From Isoetes taiwanensis (taxonomy: Eukaryota > Streptophyta > Lycopodiopsida > Isoetales > Isoetaceae), in the NCBI GenBank assembly GCA_021234155.1, contig JAJEKV010000027.1, positions 17,811,644 to 17,875,643 of the forward strand: a DNA stretch of 64,000 nt, read 5' to 3'. Below, piece after piece: positions 35,071 to 46,689 of this stretch (its first letter is position 1; every line of letters begins with the position of its first letter). Below the pieces are notes generated by a model that saw only the letters and a program-made list of their open reading frames with translations, was not told where the DNA came from and did not search any database. Position numbers and translations under genes: made by a program.

Positions 35071-36469
35071 GAATTAAAAATTCAACAGTCAGAACTGAAC
35101 GTTGAAGCGGATGGATAGAGGTTCTAGTCATAGCCCCTTTTCCGTGAAGAGGAGTCTAGAAGATCAACCTGCACTATTAAAGGCTATATTTACATGTCAT
35201 GAGGTTGTGGCATTCTAGGATACATGTTGCCATACCCGACATGTACACTGCACCATAAAGGGTTATACCTTGGAGTACAACCCTTGGAGACCATTATATT
35301 ACACGTCCATCTAGACGTGAATATAACCCATGTTGCCACATGGAAACATCCTAATGAGCCCTATAGCCCATTAGATCCCAGTCCTAAAAGCGTCGGGGCA
35401 GCCTTGTCTGCATTGGATTCGACTGGATTTGGCATCATGTCATCATGTAGGGGAAGGGTCGTGATGCTAGAAGACAGACCCTTAAGAACCCTCTAGAAAC
35501 AGCTAACTCTTCTTTGAGGGCCCTAGTGATAGATGCCAGAATTGAAAATTGACTGACTCGGAACATATTCTAGAGACCAAATTTCTTAGGCAGAAGACCA
35601 CCCCTTGGCTAAGAAGTACCAAAAGGAGCTGAAGCCCAACAGACTTGTAGTAAATTGGCCTAGGCGAATATTGCTCGTTGAGGCATCATGTTCCCTTCTT
35701 TGGAAAAACTTACCATGTAACTTGGCTCCGATAGGTAATTTCGACATTCAAATGATTCGATTCACCACTCATCCTTGACGAATCATATAACATTTGGATT
35801 TCTACCCGATAGCGGCAAAGATGCTTCGCAGGTGGGGGTCGTCGAGCAGCCTTGTCTCCATTGGATTCGACCGATTTTGGCATCATGTCATCATGTAGGG
35901 AAGGGTCGTGATGCTAGAAGATTGGACCCTTAAGAACCCTCTAGAAACAGCTAACTCTTCTTTGAGGGCCCTAGTGATAGATGCCAGAATTGAAAATTGA
36001 CTGACTCGGAACATATTCTAGAGACCAAATTTCTTAGGCAGAAGACCACCCCTTGGCTAAGAAGTACCAAAAGGAGCCGAAGCCCAACAGCACTTGTAGT
36101 AAATTGGCCTAGGCGAATATTGCTCGTTGAGGCATCATGTTCCCTTCTTTGGAAAAAACTTACCATGTAACTTGGCTCCTATAGGTAATTTATATTCAAA
36201 TGATTCGATTCACCACTCATCCTGCCGAACGACATAACATTTGGATTTCTACCCGATAGCGTACAAGATGCTTCGCAGGTCGATAAATTCCCTCAGACCA
36301 ATCGTGGATTTGTTTTTAAGCTCGTGTAATATTGTCTATGAATGGATAATTTAGGGGTCAAATAGGGAATCGAGCTCCCTAATAACATACAACCTCACAT
36401 AGGAATGCAACAGAAAGGTCTGCCTCGCAAAGTTTTTGGGATGCATCTCCTAAGGTATTGGCCCTTTCC

Positions 36470-36890
36470 CTCTTGTGAGGCCACAATGTAAAGTCCTAAC
36501 CCCGTTCGACATGGGGAAGATCCAGCTTGTCCACCCAAAGAACAGGTTGTCGAGAGGAGGGATATGTTCTAAAACGCTTGCCTACGTCAGGTGCAGCCAA
36601 GATTTTGGCACAATTGGGGGAGGGCCTCGATGGCAAAAGATGGATCCTTATTGACCCTCCAAAAGAATCTTTCCCCAAAACTCTTCTAACAGAAGGCCCT
36701 GACGATGGACATGCGATTTTTCCCATCTCTGGAACTGCGAATTGGCTCTATTAACAAACTCAAAATGTTGACGTTCACATTACCCTGGGGACCAAATTTT
36801 GTGGGCAGAAGACCACCTCCTGGCCAAGAAGTTGAATACACCGTACGTTGTACTATACTATTGTTATCTTTCAACGAAAGTATTCTATAG
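36470..36890 (+). pseudogene. Array-unit ORF, copy 3
   Basis: Nearly identical to copy 2, but one extra T in the TTTTT run at about 36717-36721 splits the frame into 36527-36754 and 36705-36890. Confidence 0.5.
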
Positions 36891-38269
36891 GAATTAAAAA
36901 TTCAACAACTGAACGTTGAAGCGGATGGATAGAGGTTCTAGTCATAGCCCCTTTTCCGTGAAGAGGAGTCTAGAAGATCAACCCCGCACTATTAAAGGCT
37001 ATATTTACATGTCATGAGGTTGTGGCATTCTAGGATACATGTTGCCATACCCGACATGTACATTTTGCACTACAAAGGGTTATACCTGAGTACAACCCTT
37101 GGAGACCATTATATTACACGTCCATCTAGACGTGAATATAACCCATGTTGCCACATGGAAACATCCTAATGAGCCCTATAGCCCATTAGATCCCCAGTCC
37201 TAAAAGCGCTCGGGGCAGCCTTGTCTCCATTGGATTCGAATCGATTTGGCATCATGTCATCATGTAGGGGAAGGGTCGATGCTAGAAGACAGACCCTTAA
37301 GAACCCTCTAGAAACAAATTAACTCTTCTTTGAGGGCCCCTAGTGATAGATGCCGCAATTGAAAATTGACCCACTTAAACATATTCTAGAGACCAAATTT
37401 CTTAGGCGTAAGACCACCCCTTGGCTAAGAAGTACCAAAAGGAGTCAAGCCCAACAGACTTGTAGTAAATTGGCTAGGCGAATATTGCTCGTTGAGGCAT
37501 CATGTTCCCTTCTTTGGAAAAACTTACCATGTAACTTGGTCTTATAGGTAATTTCGACATTCAAATGATTCATTCACCACTCATCCCCGCCGAATCGACA
37601 TAACATTTGGATTTCTACCCGATAAGGCATAAGATGCTTCGCAGTGGGGGGTCGTCGCAGCCTTGTCTCGCATTGATTCGACCGATTTGGCATCATGTCA
37701 TCATGTAGGGGGAAGGGTCGTGATGCTAGAAGATGCACCCCTTAAGAACCCTCTAGAAACAACTAACTCTTCTTTGAGGGCCCTAGTGATAGATGCCGAA
37801 TGAAAATTGACCAACATATTCTAGAGACCAAATTTCTTAGGCGTAAGACCACCCCTTGGCTAAGAAGTACCAAAAGGAGTCAAGCCCAACAGACTTGTAG
37901 TAAATTGGCCTAGGCGAATATTGCTCGTTGAGGCATCATGTTCCCTTCTTTGGAAAAAAACTACCATGTAACTTGGCTCCAGATAGGTAATTTCGACATT
38001 CAAATGATTCGATTCACCACTCATCCCACGAACGATATAACATTTGGATTTCTACCCGATAGCGCATAAGATGCTTCGGCAGTCGATAAATTCCCTGCAC
38101 CAATCGTGGATTTGTTTTTAGCTCGTGTAATATTGTCTATGAATGGATAATTTAGGGGGTCAAATAGGGGAATCGTGCTCCCTAATAACATACAACCTCA
38201 CATAGGAATGCAAATGAAAGGTCGCCTCGGCAAGTTTTTGGGATGCATCTCCTAAGGTATTGGCCCTTT

Positions 38270-38726
38270 CCTCTTGTGAGGCCACAATGTAAAGTCCCAA
38301 CCCCGCTCGACATGGGGAAGATCCAGCTTGTCCACCCAAAGAACAAAGTTGTCGAGAGGAGGGGATATGTTCTAAAAACGCTTGCCTCACGCCGTGCAAA
38401 CCAAGATTTTGGCACAATTGGGGAGGGCCTCGATGGCAAAAGATGGATCCTTATTGACCCTCCAAAAAGAATCTTTCCCCAAAACTCTTCTAACAAGGCC
38501 CCGACGATGGACATGCGATTTTCCCATCTCTCGAACTCGAATTGGCTCTATTAACAAACTCAAAATGTTGACGCTCACATTACCCCTCGGGACCAAATTT
38601 TGTGGGCGTAAGACCACCTCCCGCCAAGAAGTTGAATACACCGCACGTTGTACTATACTATTGTTATCTTTCAACGAAAAGTATTCTATAGGAATTAAAA
38701 ATTCAACAAATGTGAATCAACGCTGA
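38270..38726 (+). pseudogene. Array-unit ORF, copy 4
   Basis: Recognisable by RWILIDPPKRIFPQNSS and IGSINKLKMLTLTL, but split over several frames by single-base changes, most beside CG. Confidence 0.45.
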
Positions 38727-40074
38727 AGCGGATGGATAGAGGTTCTAGTCATAGCCCCTTTTCCGTGAAGAGGAGTCTAGAAGATCAACCTCGCACTATT
38801 AAAGGCTATATTTACATGTCATGAGGTTGTGGCATTCTAGGATACATGTTGCCATACCCGACATGTACATCGCACCATAAAGGGTTATACCTTGAGTACA
38901 ACCCTTGGAGACCATTATATTACACGCCCATCTAGACGTGAATATAACCCATGTTGCCACATGGAAACATCCCAATGAGCCCTATAGCCCATTAGATCCC
39001 GGCCCTAAAAGCGCCGGGCAGCCTTGTTCTGCATTGGATTCGACCGATTTGGCATCATGTCATCATGTAGGGAAGGGTCGCGGATGCTAGAAGATGCAGC
39101 CCTTAAGAACCCTCTAGAAACAAATAACTCTTCTTTGAGGGCCCTAGTGATAGATGCCGTAATTGAAAATTGACCCACTTTAACATATTCTAGAGACCAA
39201 ATTTCTTAGGCGTAAGACCACCCCTTGGCTAAGAAGTACCAAAAGAGAGTGAAGCCCAACATGACTTGTAGTAAATTGGCCTAGGCTAATATTGCTCGCT
39301 GAGGCATCATGTTCCCTTCTTTGAAAAACTTACCATGTAACTTGGCTCCGATAGGGTAATTTCGACATTCAAATGATTCGATTCACCACTCATCCCGCCG
39401 AATCCACATAACATTTGGATTTCTACCCGAGAAGGCATAAGATGCTTCGCAGGTGGGGGTCGTGGTCCTTTGTCTATTGATTCGACCGATTTGGCATCAT
39501 GTCATCATGTAGGGAAGGGTCGTGGATGCTAGAAGACAGACCCTTAAGAACCCTCTAGAAACAAATTTAACTCTTTCTTTGAGGGCCCTAGTGATAGATG
39601 CCGTAATTGAAAATTGACCGACTTTAACATATTCTAGAGACCAAATTTCTAGGCGTAAGACCACCCCTTGGCTAAGAAGTACCAAAGGAGCTGAAGCCCA
39701 ACGTGACTTGTAGTAAATTGGCCTAGGGCTAATATTGCTCGTTGAGGCATCATGTTCCCTTCTTTGGAAAAAACTTACCATGTAACTTGGTTCGATAGGT
39801 AATTTCGACATTCAAATGATTCGATTCACCACCATCCCGCTTAGAATCCATTATAACATTTGGATTTCTACCCGATAGCGCATAAGATGCTTCGCAGTCG
39901 ATAAATTCCCCCGCACAATCGTGGATTTGTTTTTAAGCTCGTGTAATATTGTCTATGAATGGATAATTTAGGGGTCAAATAGGGAATCAGCCCTAATAAC
40001 ATACAACCTCACATAGGAATGCAATGAAAGGTCGCCTCAGTTTTTGGGATGCATCTCCTAAGGTATTGGCCCTT

Positions 40075-40641
40075 TCCTCTTGTGAGGCCACAATGTAAAG
40101 TCCTAACCCCGCTCGACATGGGGAAGATCCAAATTGTCCACCCAAAGAACAAAGTTGTCGAGAGGAGGGATATGTTCTAAAACGCTTGCCTACGCCAAAA
40201 GCCAAGATTTTGGCACAATTGGGGAGGGCCTCGATGGCAAAAGATGGATCCTTATTGACCCTCCAAAAGAATCTTTCCCCAAAACTCTTCTAACAGAAGG
40301 CCCCGACGATGGACATGCGATTTTCCCATCTCTCGAACTCGCTAATTGGCTCTATTAACAAACTCAAAATGTTGACGCTCACATTACCCCTCGGGACCAA
40401 ATTTTGTGGCGTAAGACCACCTCCTCGCCAAGAAGTTGAATACACCGTGACGTTGTACTATACTATTGTTATCTTTCAACGAAAGTATTCTATAGAATTA
40501 AAAAATTCAACAAATGAACCTAACGCTGAAGCGATGGATAGAGGTTCTAGTCATAGCCCCTTTTCCGTGAAGAGGAGTCTAGAAGATCAACCCGCACTAT
40601 TAAAGGCTATATTTACATGTCATGAGGTTGTGGCATTCTAG
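40075..40641 (+). pseudogene. Array-unit ORF, copy 5
   Basis: Recognisable by GEGLDGKRWILIDPPKESFP at about 40225-40290, then frameshifted to IGSINKLKMLTLTLPLG. This is the last copy before the array ends. Confidence 0.45.
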
Positions 40642-40817
40642 GATACATGTTGCCATACCCGACATGTACATCGCACTACAAAGGGTTATACCTTGAGTAC
40701 AACCCTTGGAGACCATTATATTACACGTCCATCTAGACATGAATATAACCCATGTTGCCACATGGAAACATCCTAATGAGCCCTATAGCCCATTAGATCC
40801 CAGTCCTAAAAGCGTGC

Positions 40818-41900
40818 CTTAAAGCGTGGCCTAAAAAGGGCAGGAACCCTAAAGCTTTTCTTTTTGGATTCCTGCCTTGAAGCATGCATTGGGACCAATG
40901 CCTTGTTAAATTAAGGTTCATCTCATGATTGATCATATAACAGGAGGAAAGCAAATCTTAAAGCATGAAAAATCAGTTTGAGAAAAGGAGATGAAATGTG
41001 ACATGACTATAGGTTGCCATGTTCAATCTAGTTACCATAAAACAGAACATGCAACCTTAGCTAAGCTTTTGATAAAATTAAATTATTGAAGGGGTATAGT
41101 TATGTCGAAGGTTAAGGGAATATTATTTGTATATACAGGGAAAGTTGACCTAAGGTGAATCTCGGTCCAATGAGCTAGAGCCAATTCCTATTTGATCTGG
41201 CTCGGTCGAATGATCAGATAACAGGTAAATAATGTGAGGTCGGTGGTTTCCATAATCGTCGGGCTTACCAATATAAATACAAGGAGAATACACAGAAATT
41301 GTGAGTATTGGAGACAGGGGAAAATTAATCCGGTAAGTGTACAATAATCTGGAGTTTGAAGTTTATTTCGTTGAGATGACACTTTGAGTATAATCATTGC
41401 TAGTAGTTGAGCTAAGCATTGCTACTAGCTGAGCAATGAAATTGAAATAACTAGTTATTTTACAAGTCATTCAAAATAGTTTCAACGTTGAAGATAGTGC
41501 TATTATCTTATGAGTAATCATTTGTGAAGTTATTTAAGTTGCAAATAATGCATTATCATCATTGAAGTTTTCTGCCTATACACTTACAGCCAACATGTCT
41601 AGGACAAAAGTATGCTGGTGGGGTACAAAAGCAGGCATCCGGACACATGCTGACAGCACTCATATAGCACCCCATATGGCAGGTTGTTTAGGGTGTTACT
41701 GGTACTAGCACATAGTAATTAGGTAATCAATAGAAATATGTAACAGCTCCAATGAACGACAAGTGGAATACTATGATAGAATAGTAGGTGCAGGGTGCTC
41801 ATCTAAGTGCTGGGGCCGTGTTTTTTTGTACCCCACTAGCATATTTTTGCCTTCTAGCAGATTTGGAGCAGGCCTTTTAAGTGCCATAGATGTATTCAAG
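40818..41900. other. Gene-free AT-rich stretch
   Basis: No recognisable gene. Frames at 41150-41397 and 41771-42028 on minus lack domains. Confidence 0.5.
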
Positions 41901-41920
41901 GGGGACTCTAGCTTCCAAGT

Positions 41921-42298
41921 TTGAAGGAAAAAATCAAGCATGTACTGCAGGTAGAAGACCTGTGGGATCTGATAGATTCTGCTGAAGGAGAATCTAGAAT
42001 GAGGAGTTTTATAAGCAGAACTGTTCAAGGCAGTTCAAACTCGACTGATGGAGAAATTGTTGAACTGATCAGTGAAACATCAGCAAGAAGGGGAGTGGGA
42101 GATAATGCCAGGGTAAGAGAGGCCCAAGGCATTATTATGAGCAGGGTGAGTTCCAACATTGTGCTAAAGCTTAGAGGTATGACACCCAAGCAAATGTTGA
42201 ATTACATGATATCAAATTATGAGGAAAAGACATCTTCACAAATTGATGTACTGGAAAATGAACTAAGGAGACTCAAATGTTACGAACCAAAATTTTAG
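41921..42298 (+). mobile_element. Ty1/copia gag fragment
   Basis: A 125-codon frame reads VLQVEDLWDLIDS, then SRVSSNIVLKLRGMTPKQ and SQIDVLENELRRL. This is the usual order of a plant copia gag (DUF4219/UBN2-like): the W.LI helix, the I..SLS/RVS..I helix, and the T.SQI..L.NEL region. No zinc knuckle, protease, integrase or RT follows, and no LTR is seen, so it is a truncated remnant. Confidence 0.6.
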
Positions 42299-42562
42299 TA
42301 CCAAAAATTTTGATTTGTATTCACATTAAACCATTAGCGTACACAGAACAAGTATTGCCTCTCACGAGGCTATGTACATGAAAGCCACGTATACAGATAA
42401 CAAGATGACAGCATAGATAACTATACACACACGTAAGCTCCGGCAGCTATCAAACAGCCTGCACAAGCTTCCACGTATTAGTACCAAATTGGATTTTGGA
42501 GCGAGAACAAAATAATGGGACGTTGAAAATTTTGCCAAAAAGAGAGATAAGAAAAATCCAAC

Positions 42563-43165
42563 TCAAATGACTGTAACTATACATTCCTCTAAAACAGGTC
42601 TGTTGGCTGAGCCAATTTGCAGTTCCAAGGGGGAAGCCACACTTCCTTTGTGAGGGCTTGCCATAGAAGCATTTTTTGGGAAATCTACTTCTAGCAGGTT
42701 TTTAAGGATCCATCTTTTGGTGTCGAGACCCTCCCCTCGCATTGCCAAAATCTTAGTAGAATCTGACGCAGGCAAGGATGCCAAAACACATATCCCCCTT
42801 CCGGGCAGCATATATTGGGTAGGGAAACTGACAGCCTTTCCCATGTCGAACAGGGTTAGGGCTTTGCGCTGCAGCCCCACGATACGAACCCCAAGAAACT
42901 TCTCGGACAGCCTTTCATGGCTATGCTCCTCCATGAGGTTGTGCACTAATGCTGGTGCTCGGTTCCCTTATCCGATCATTGAATCCTCCATTCACGGACA
43001 ATACTATGAGCATATTCAAAAAAATCCACGACCAGTCTGAGGAAACTTATCAAACCTTGAAGCATCCTATGGCCTACTGGAGAAACCCAAAATGTTTTGT
43101 TCTTCAGACAAGATGTGGACTCCAGAATGGCAATTCGAATTCACCATGTCAAACATCAAAATTGC
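42563..43165 (-). pseudogene. Diverged inverted copy of the 1.8-kb array unit protein
   Basis: On minus, the frame 42946-42563 (127 aa) reads LTLFDMGKAVSFPTQYMLPG, RGICVLASLP, KILAMRGEGLDTKRWIL and LELQIGSANRP. This is collinear with the array ORF (PFDMGKIQLVHPKN, LKRLPTSGAAKIL, GEGLDGKRWIL, LELRIGSINK). Further upstream (43165-43000) the reading FWVSPVGHRMLQGLISFLRL and VVDFFEYAHSIVREWR matches the unit's preceding sequence. This older copy preserves protein similarity where DNA has drifted, so the unit was once coding. The family is unknown to me. Confidence 0.6.
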
Positions 43166-43700
43166 TTTAGGCAAAATTGAGGGGTATATTTTGAAATTTT
43201 CTTAATTTCATGTTACTAATACATTAAGGTGTTATGGTATACTAACAGATAATATACATGCAATGCATGGACGTCCCTATATGACTATATGAATTATATA
43301 TGCTCAGATATGAAATATATATATTCAGAAAAGATTATGATATATTTTAAACCTTGTTGATCCATCTAAAAGTGTTGTTTGATGCACATAATTCTCTTCT
43401 ATAGTTCCTCCACAAAGTTGAGTGGTAACACTGAGGTGACTAGGTATAGTGGGGCATCTCCCACATTAAGGACTTTCTTGCAAATAGGATTAAAGAGAAT
43501 TAGGTTCAATTAAATATAATTTGTGCTCCATGATATTGGAGGTAGAAACCATCGAAAACTATGTTGAAAAGTGGATTTGACTTGTGCATGTTTGATATTC
43601 GAAAGTAGTTGTTGTTCTTGTTGGGTTTTTTTTTTTTTTTTTTTTTTTTTTAAGGATATCCAATAGTGTCGTTTAGCACTCCTACCTTGAGGGTCGAAAA
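43166..43700. other. Gene-free stretch with poly-T
   Basis: AT-rich, with a perfect T run at about 43627-43650. No gene. Confidence 0.6.
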
Positions 43701-44345
43701 GGCCTCTTAGATCTTTCTTTTTCACTTTGAGTTGCCTTTCTTGATTCCCGAGTCGGAAAAGGCTCTCACACCTACATTTTTCACGCTGAGTTGCTTTTCT
43801 CGAGTCGCGAGTCGAGAAGGGCCCTCAGACCTACCTTTTTCACTTTCAGCTACCTTTCTCGACTCGCAAGTCAAGAAGGGCCCTCAGACCGGCCTTTTCC
43901 ACCTTCAGCTATCTTTCTCGACTCGCGAGTCGAGAAGGGCCCTTAGACCTGCCTTTTTCACCTTGAGCTGTCTTTCTCGACTCGCGAGACGAGAAGGGCC
44001 TCAAACCTGCCTTTTTCACCTTGAGTTGCCTTTCCCAACTCGCAAGTCGAAAAGGACCCTCAGACCAGCCTTTTTTCCTCTAACTTGCCTTTACCAACTC
44101 GTGAGTCAAGAAAGACCCCCAAACTTGTCTTTTTCACTCTGATCTGCCTTTCTCACTCGAGTTAAAAAGGGCTCTAAGATCTATCCTTTTCACTCTATTT
44201 CTCGATTCTTAAGTCGAGAAAGGCCCTCAAACCTATATTTTTCACTCTGAGCTGCCTTTCTCGACCGAGAAAGGCCTTCAGACTTGCATTTTTCACCTTG
44301 AGCTGCATCGAAAAGGGCCCTCAAACCTGCCTTTTTCACTCCGAG
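43700..44345. repeat. 60-bp minisatellite with palindromic core
   Basis: About ten 60-bp units of the form CCTCAGACCTGCCTTTTTCA, CTTGAGCTGCC, then the palindrome TCTCGACTCGCGAGTCGAGA followed by AGGG. The core is perfect near 43917-43936 and degenerate elsewhere; later units are shortened. Because 60 is divisible by three, a 20-residue repeat frame is open on plus (43732-44142), but it is composition-driven. The array ends where the DUF7869-type gene's stop lies (44346). Confidence 0.9.
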
Positions 44346-45890
44346 CTACTTATTCATAGCGAATCTAAAAGTCAGAGGGGTGGTGTGACTAGTCAATCTA
44401 TCATTCCCATCTGGTATATACCATTCTATAAAACCCTTCCAGCCTGGCACTTTGTCAACAACATAGAGCACAAGTGTATTCAAGTTGCATGTGTGGAATT
44501 TATACAACAGTTCAGACATGATCAGCACCTCGCGCTTCCTTAAAGATGAGGAGAAGTTACCAAACAAGGCGTCGATATCCTCATGTGTATGGCCAAGCAT
44601 CATGAACCCTAACTCAATCTCTTCAAACACATCAAGATATACTAGGTATGAAAAATAGGAGAATACATACCTATTCTTGTTTTGTCCAGATGCGTTGTCC
44701 AGCTTCAAATATAGTATCCAGGGAAGAGGCTTCATTGATGGTCCCTCTGCCTGCGGCAAATTAGCTGGGATGCTTGCTATTGGATAGTGACAACTCTGAT
44801 TCCAAGGCCGTGGTGTCGCGCAAGAATGACACCCATTTGATGTTTCAGGCACTAACAGATGGCCTCTTGTATACTCGTGGACCATCTCTAACCTCTTCAA
44901 GGTGCTATTCAGAGAACCTACATGGAAGTTCAAGTCATCTGTCCATAAGTCCAGGGCAAAGTTCCCATAGCTTCCCTTTCCATGTCTCTGAGTGAGTGCA
45001 CCGGTCAATGATGTTTTCAGCTTGTCAAGTCTCCAACAAGACTTCACAGATTGCTGCAATTTTGGAATCATCGTTTTTGCTTGATCCATCTTGTCGTGAA
45101 TAATACAAAGATATTGGGCAGGATATATATGGAAGTATAATCTCCATGACCAGTACTGAGTGTGATATGAGGTCTGCTCTAGCCTATGTGCCCTTCTTTG
45201 ATCATGTAGTATCTTCCTCTCTGCCTCATCCTTGGTCTTCAATAACTTTGTACGGATAACCTCACAATATCACATTTGGAGAATGCAATTTTCTTTGCGA
45301 TACTGACATCCCTAAAGCTCTGCCTCCACGTTCTATGAAACCCAGTCGGGGATATCTTCTTGCCGGTCAGTGCCATAACTTCTGCATTAATCTCCTCCAG
45401 AATGCTGTACTTAGTAAATATTGCAGGCAACTTCCTGATGTTCTCTCATATTCCATCTGCATTCCTCCTGTTGAAGTGGGGCAAAGATTCACAGTTCTCT
45501 TTGACAAACATGGAAAACACAGCCTCGCAGGCCAATGTTGAGGAACGAGGCTTCATGGTGCCGCAGTTGCCGTGCTCGGCCTTGCGTAGCACCCTCAAGG
45601 AATTGGGCCTTCCACTTGAGATATGCCGACTTTGAGATCCTGAGACTGAGATATCATGCTCTCTCACAAATGAGATACCCTTGCAGTACTAGCCCTCCGA
45701 CTCTTCTACCTTTCATATTGTTGCCGAGCATGTCATAAAAAAAAGTAATCCTATCACTAGATTTCATGGCAAGAAACGCCTTTCGCATGTTAACAACTTG
45801 ATTCCTAGAGAACTTGATGCAATGCCTATTTTTGCAGCACAAGATCCTCTTGTAATTGAGGATAGCATTCTGAGTGGTGAGATGAACAAT
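44346..45890 (-). pseudogene. DUF7869-type transposon gene, C-terminal part (one or few frameshifts)
   Basis: This continues the minus-strand gene at 45.9-46.5 kb. Order: PPKIVHLTTQNAILNYKRI, LCCKNRHCIKFSRNQVV, RKAFLAMKSSDRITFFYDML (about 45880-45740), GRRVGGLVLQGYLICERA (45660), ILEEINAEVMALTGKK (about 45390), IAFSKCD (45275). After a frameshift near 45250 comes the long frame 45242-44346 (298 aa). That frame has LDNASGQNKNRYVFSYFSYL then YLDVFEEIELGFMMLGHTH with EDIDALFGNFS, the intact DN..GQNKN and GHTH.DID boxes lost from the 22-24.5 kb copy. It has few lesions, so it is young or nearly intact. The function is unproven; the fold is probably nuclease-like. Confidence 0.75.
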
Positions 45891-45901
45891 CTTTGGTGGC
45901 C

Positions 45902-46501
45902 TCAGAACCTTTCTGGCTGTCGAGAATGAAAGGTATAATTTTGTTTCTCATAGTTTGTGTGCTTCTGGTGCTCCGAGCTACCCTGGCTGGACACAATATC
46001 TGCTTCCTCTTGTGGTGTTGCGGTCATTATCTCCGAGACCTTCACTCCGCCAACACGAACAAAGTCATTGTTCCACCTTACAAGCATCCCAGCCTTCGGG
46101 GGCTGCAAACATTCCTGGCAGCGGATATTCACTTCAGAAGGGAAGGGAGGGGGACCCTCGGTAACAAAAACTCCCACGGACTTAAAACCTAAAAATTGGT
46201 CATACACTGCATCATCAGGGACAGTGAATAATATGAAACCTTTTTTGGCGACAATGGTGTCGCAAGAGTTCCATATTTCACAATCCACTTCAAGAAGCGT
46301 ATATCTTGTCAGTGGTTGTGTCGCCTTCCCCACCTCTGTCTGTTGTCCTTTTCGCGGGACGTCGTGAGCAAACGGCTCATGAACGTCATCTCTTCTCCAG
46401 AGAATGAAGGACCCCTTGGCTTCTGCTATCGTGATTGCATCTGGAGTCGGCCAAGGAAGTGTATAATGCCCTTCGATCACTTCCTCAACACCAACGCTCA
46501 C
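45902..46501 (-). CDS. N-terminal part of the same element gene, Tnp1/En-Spm-like (DUF8039-like) motif
   Basis: A 199-codon frame opens MSVGVEEVIEGHYTLPWPTP then TIAEAKGSFILWRRDDV. The spacing V.V..V....LP.P....I..A.G.FI.WRR resembles the Tnp1/En-Spm-like (DUF8039) segment of plant transposon proteins. Downstream are CQECLQPPKAGMLVRWNNDF and a Ser/Gln-rich tail. The frame stops at 45902, while DUF7869-family similarity resumes in another frame at about 45893. The two parts are therefore probably one protein split by a single frameshift. Upstream (46.69 kb on) lie palindromes of the ATTGGGC family. The DUF8039 match is by eye only. Confidence 0.5.
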   Translation of the reverse strand: MSVGVEEVIEGHYTLPWPTPDAITIAEAKGSFILWRRDDVHEPFAHDVPRKGQQTEVGKATQPLTRYTLLEVDCEIWNSCDTIVAKKGFILFTVPDDAVYDQFLGFKSVGVFVTEGPPPFPSEVNIRCQECLQPPKAGMLVRWNNDFVRVGGVKVSEIMTATPQEEADIVSSQGSSEHQKHTNYEKQNYTFHSRQPERF

Positions 46502-46689
46502 TACTCCATTTGGTATGTCCTTGAAGTGGCATTATGTCATTTGCCCACAACTCTTTCGCTACCAGACAATCATTAATGAAGAGATATATCACATGCACAA
46601 AGATTTCAATTTTGTTAAACCTGAATAGCAAGAACGAGCAAGCAATGCAAGTGAAATAGGGACATGGTCCTTCAAGTATTCCACTGACA

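Larger units (their letters stand above)
32240..40817 (+). repeat. Five-copy tandem array of a ~1.81-kb unit
   Basis: The anchor GACATGGGGAAGATCC recurs at 32871, 34689, 36508, 38309 and 40115 (spacings 1818, 1819, 1801 and 1806 bp). Each full unit holds an internal ~450-bp duplication: TGCTCGTTGAGGCATCATG recurs with alternating ~1.37-kb and ~0.45-kb spacing. It is joined at a G-run (GCAGGTGGGGGGGTCGTCG near 34010). Identity is very high outside short patches next to CG, which differ in every copy. Copies 4 and 5 are shorter through many one- to few-base losses. The array ends abruptly at 40817. Confidence 0.95.

Noticed and set aside
43732-44142. 136-codon plus frame with 20-residue repeats
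   Set aside because: Open only because the 60-bp unit is a multiple of three.
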